Below are positions 61,868 through 64,000 of a stretch of DNA of 64,000 nucleotides, piece by piece. The DNA is from Drosophila persimilis (lineage: Eukaryota; Arthropoda; Insecta; Diptera; Drosophilidae). Both the position numbers and the translations under genes were made by a program. The notes under the pieces are model-generated. The model searched no databases, was not told the DNA's origin, and saw only the letters and a list, made by a program, of their open reading frames with translations. The DNA lies in contig NW_020825288.1 in NCBI RefSeq assembly GCF_003286085.1, positions 26,722,001-26,786,000 of the forward strand, read 5' to 3'. The first letter of the stretch is position 1. The number at the start of each line of letters is the position of its first letter.

Positions 61868-64000
61868 TCACTTAAATCGTGGGCCAAAAGGAAATGCGGC
61901 TTAATTATTGTCAAGTGCAAGGAGGTGCTGCCTGCCCGCCTTGGAAGTGGGTCAAGGCTTAATTGATTCCACCTGATGAGGATGAGGATGATGATAATGA
62001 TGTTGGGTATCGCCTGATAGGAGTAATAGCTGTGCTATCCATGAGGAGAATCCGATTTGCATTTAATTTTAATTAATATTTTCAGATCGCACCCAGCAAA
62101 TCTTAGAGCCTCTCTCTCTCTCTCTCTTTCTCCGGATGCAAATGGCGGAAACATGAGTAATAATGAGGCGCTCACACACTCGAAGGCAGGCACTCACTCA
62201 GGCATTATTTAATGCATGTTATTCATCATTCATTTGAATAGATTGCTAGAGCCTTCTCTCCGCCCCTGGAGCCTCCACTTCAATGGGCGTAAGCTGCTTC
62301 TAATGGCCAAAATGCTTGCAAATGATGATGAATACGTTTCAATTACTCCACTGCTCGGCTCTCTCTACTCCGAAACTCTCCACCATCCATGGGGCATGGG
62401 ATGGTAATATTCTGATATCATTTGATTGCTACCTGAACAGGAGCCAGCCCCACAAGGGGGCGGGGGCTGGGCAAGGAAGCTGTGCGCAATTTATGAAATA
62501 TTGGAAAATATTATCCGCAATTACTCCTCCTCGTACTCGTACTCGCACTCGTCCTGGCATTTGAGTGCTGACCAACGATGCAGTCGATTTAATGGTAATA
62601 AAAAACAAGATATAATAATAACCAGATACTCACGCACACACACAAATACAGCCGTCCGTATATTTACGTATCTGTGTGTTGTATATAGGAAAATATGCCA
62701 AACGCAGTCAGCACGCCTTTGATTAAATTTCTTTGAGTGTTTGGGGCACACAAAATGCAATTTCATTTGCACTAATGGCTCGCGTCGCTGCCTGCTGCGC
62801 CGCTGCTGATGCCGCTTCCGCTTGGCTTCGCTGCCCCTGCCGCTGCCCCTGCCGCTGTCGCTGCCACTGCTGTTGCAACAATGCAAGGCACACATAACGC
62901 TGCAGCAGAGGCACAGGCAGCGCAGGCGAAAACAGAGCGAAAAGTGCAAAGAAAAGCGGAAAAAAAAACAACAAAAAACGAAACGAGCGCAAAAAAGATT
63001 GTTAAATTGAATTAAAACCAACAACGCTGCAGCGGAACAGCGGGGCATGCAACGGGGGCACGACGGAGCCTGCCAGCGGCGGCCAAGCGGAAGGTATATC
63101 ATGATGAGGAAGAGTTGCATGCCTCTGGTGCAGCAGATGCCTCATCCTCCACCCGCTACCATCTTTAATGGTGTTACTGTTGCAACCATTCCCCCATTAC
63201 CAGGCACCGACTTCGGGGCCATCTGCCACGACGGTTTGTTTGAGCAATAAACGCAATTTGAAGGATCCTTGCCTGCAACCGTAGCAGGGGTTGCTTCCCT
63301 CCTCCGCTAAAGATAACAATGTTGGGGCCGTCTCGCTCATCGTTGGGTTGGCTCAACCTCCCCTCGAAGGGTGTTATTTTTTTTTGTTTTGTGTAACCCT
63401 TAAACTATCGAAACACCCGGGAAACATCAAAGACCAACATTCAAGTGGTGTTCTCTAGTAAGTGCTCTACAATTCCATGCCACCAGCGGGAGAGGTTTGA
63501 CTATTGTTTTCGATCTCATTTATCGCATACCCTGGGATCCACATTCTAAGATATTTATCAAAGGACGCTAATCAACTTGGATTCGGTGATAAAAATGTAA
63601 AACGAATGACAGGAATCAGCACGTTCTGGTATTTTTGGGGGATTATACAGATATGATCTATGTATATCTCTCTATGAAGAGTCATCTAGTATTATATTTG
63701 CTGGTTTTTTATCTTGTATTTTTTTTCTTTTTTTTTTTATTGAATTTTTTTTTTTTTTTCTATTTGATTCAGTACTTTTATGGCATTTTTGAATGTTTTT
63801 TTTAGATAAAGTATTTATATATAGTATTTTTCTGGTATTTTATTAAATAGGTATATTTTTTGGTATTTTCTCTGATAAATTATTCAGTATTTTTTCTTCT
63901 TTCCTATTTATTCTATTTTCTAAAAGTATTTTATGGGTATTTAATTCAAACCCTACATTAAATTGTGTAAGCCCAAAGTGAATTTTTAATCTCAGGGAAT
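61868..64000. other. Right-hand flank with no supported gene
   Basis: No coding exon is convincing. A plus-strand frame at about 63045-63165 reads KRKVYHDEEELHASGAADAS-like sequence before a stop, but no good splice sites frame it. Repeats include CT (62108-62130), a GCCGCTGCCCCTGCCGCTG tract (62800-62875) and long poly-T/AT-rich sequence (63709-63900), in which TATTTT and TTTTTGG words recur. Confidence 0.45.

Noticed and set aside
63045-63250. Possible coding exon (KRKVYHDEEEL... in one frame, QRRPSGRYIMM... in another)
   Set aside because: There is no strong acceptor or donor in phase, and two competing frames; not enough to call.

Overview
This window is animal nuclear DNA, almost certainly from a Drosophila. 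Genes carry short introns with GT/AG ends (55-70 bp is common), AATAAA poly(A) signals are present, and several proteins can be recognised as fly orthologs (Snmp1, meigo, sals, PGRP-LB). In D. melanogaster, Snmp1 and meigo lie near 93A and sals and PGRP-LB near 86E (recalled, not looked up). Both regions are on chromosome arm 3R (Muller element E). Finding both blocks within 50 kb suggests a rearranged element E, such as that of the obscura group; the species call is inference.

Left part (1-27 kb). A minus-strand exon of an unrecognised acidic/proline-rich protein (1375-2841) ends in a strong splice donor, so that gene runs off the left edge. Snmp1 (plus, 7 coding exons, 9142-11548) converges with a secreted leucine-rich-repeat (LRR) gene (minus, 11819-13099). 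A second secreted LRR gene (plus, 16593-18224) follows. At 22070-22458 two minus-strand coding exons encode three RFx[V/I/L] motifs. Their promoter and noncoding first exon appear to lie 4.4 kb further right, near 27.17 kb. Both minus-strand coding starts end in splice phase 0, so they could be alternative N-termini of one large gene whose intron hosts Snmp1 and the LRR genes.

Middle (27.8-35.6 kb). A compact housekeeping cluster holds meigo (SLC35B1-type ER nucleotide-sugar transporter, minus), a calcium-activated nucleotidase/apyrase (plus), an EXD2-type 3'-5' exonuclease (minus) and an SLC35G1-type transporter (plus). Diverged copies of a dispersed repeat sit just upstream of several minus-strand starts, and a second repeat flanks the SLC35G1 gene in inverted orientation.

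Right part (36-64 kb). sals (minus, 36.3-45.8 kb) encodes a WH2-domain sarcomeric actin regulator. It has a long isoform, a short isoform and a candidate Asp/Tyr-rich cassette exon. PGRP-LB (minus, 50.0-56.5 kb) is a zinc amidase that trims IMD-pathway signalling; three alternative N-termini can be read, one with a signal peptide, and kappaB-like sites lie nearby. A four-copy tandem repeat (57.5-58.35 kb) precedes a coiled-coil, trichoplein-like gene (plus, 60170-61675). The rest is intergenic or intronic DNA rich in microsatellites. I found no tRNA, rRNA, CRISPR array or intact transposon.
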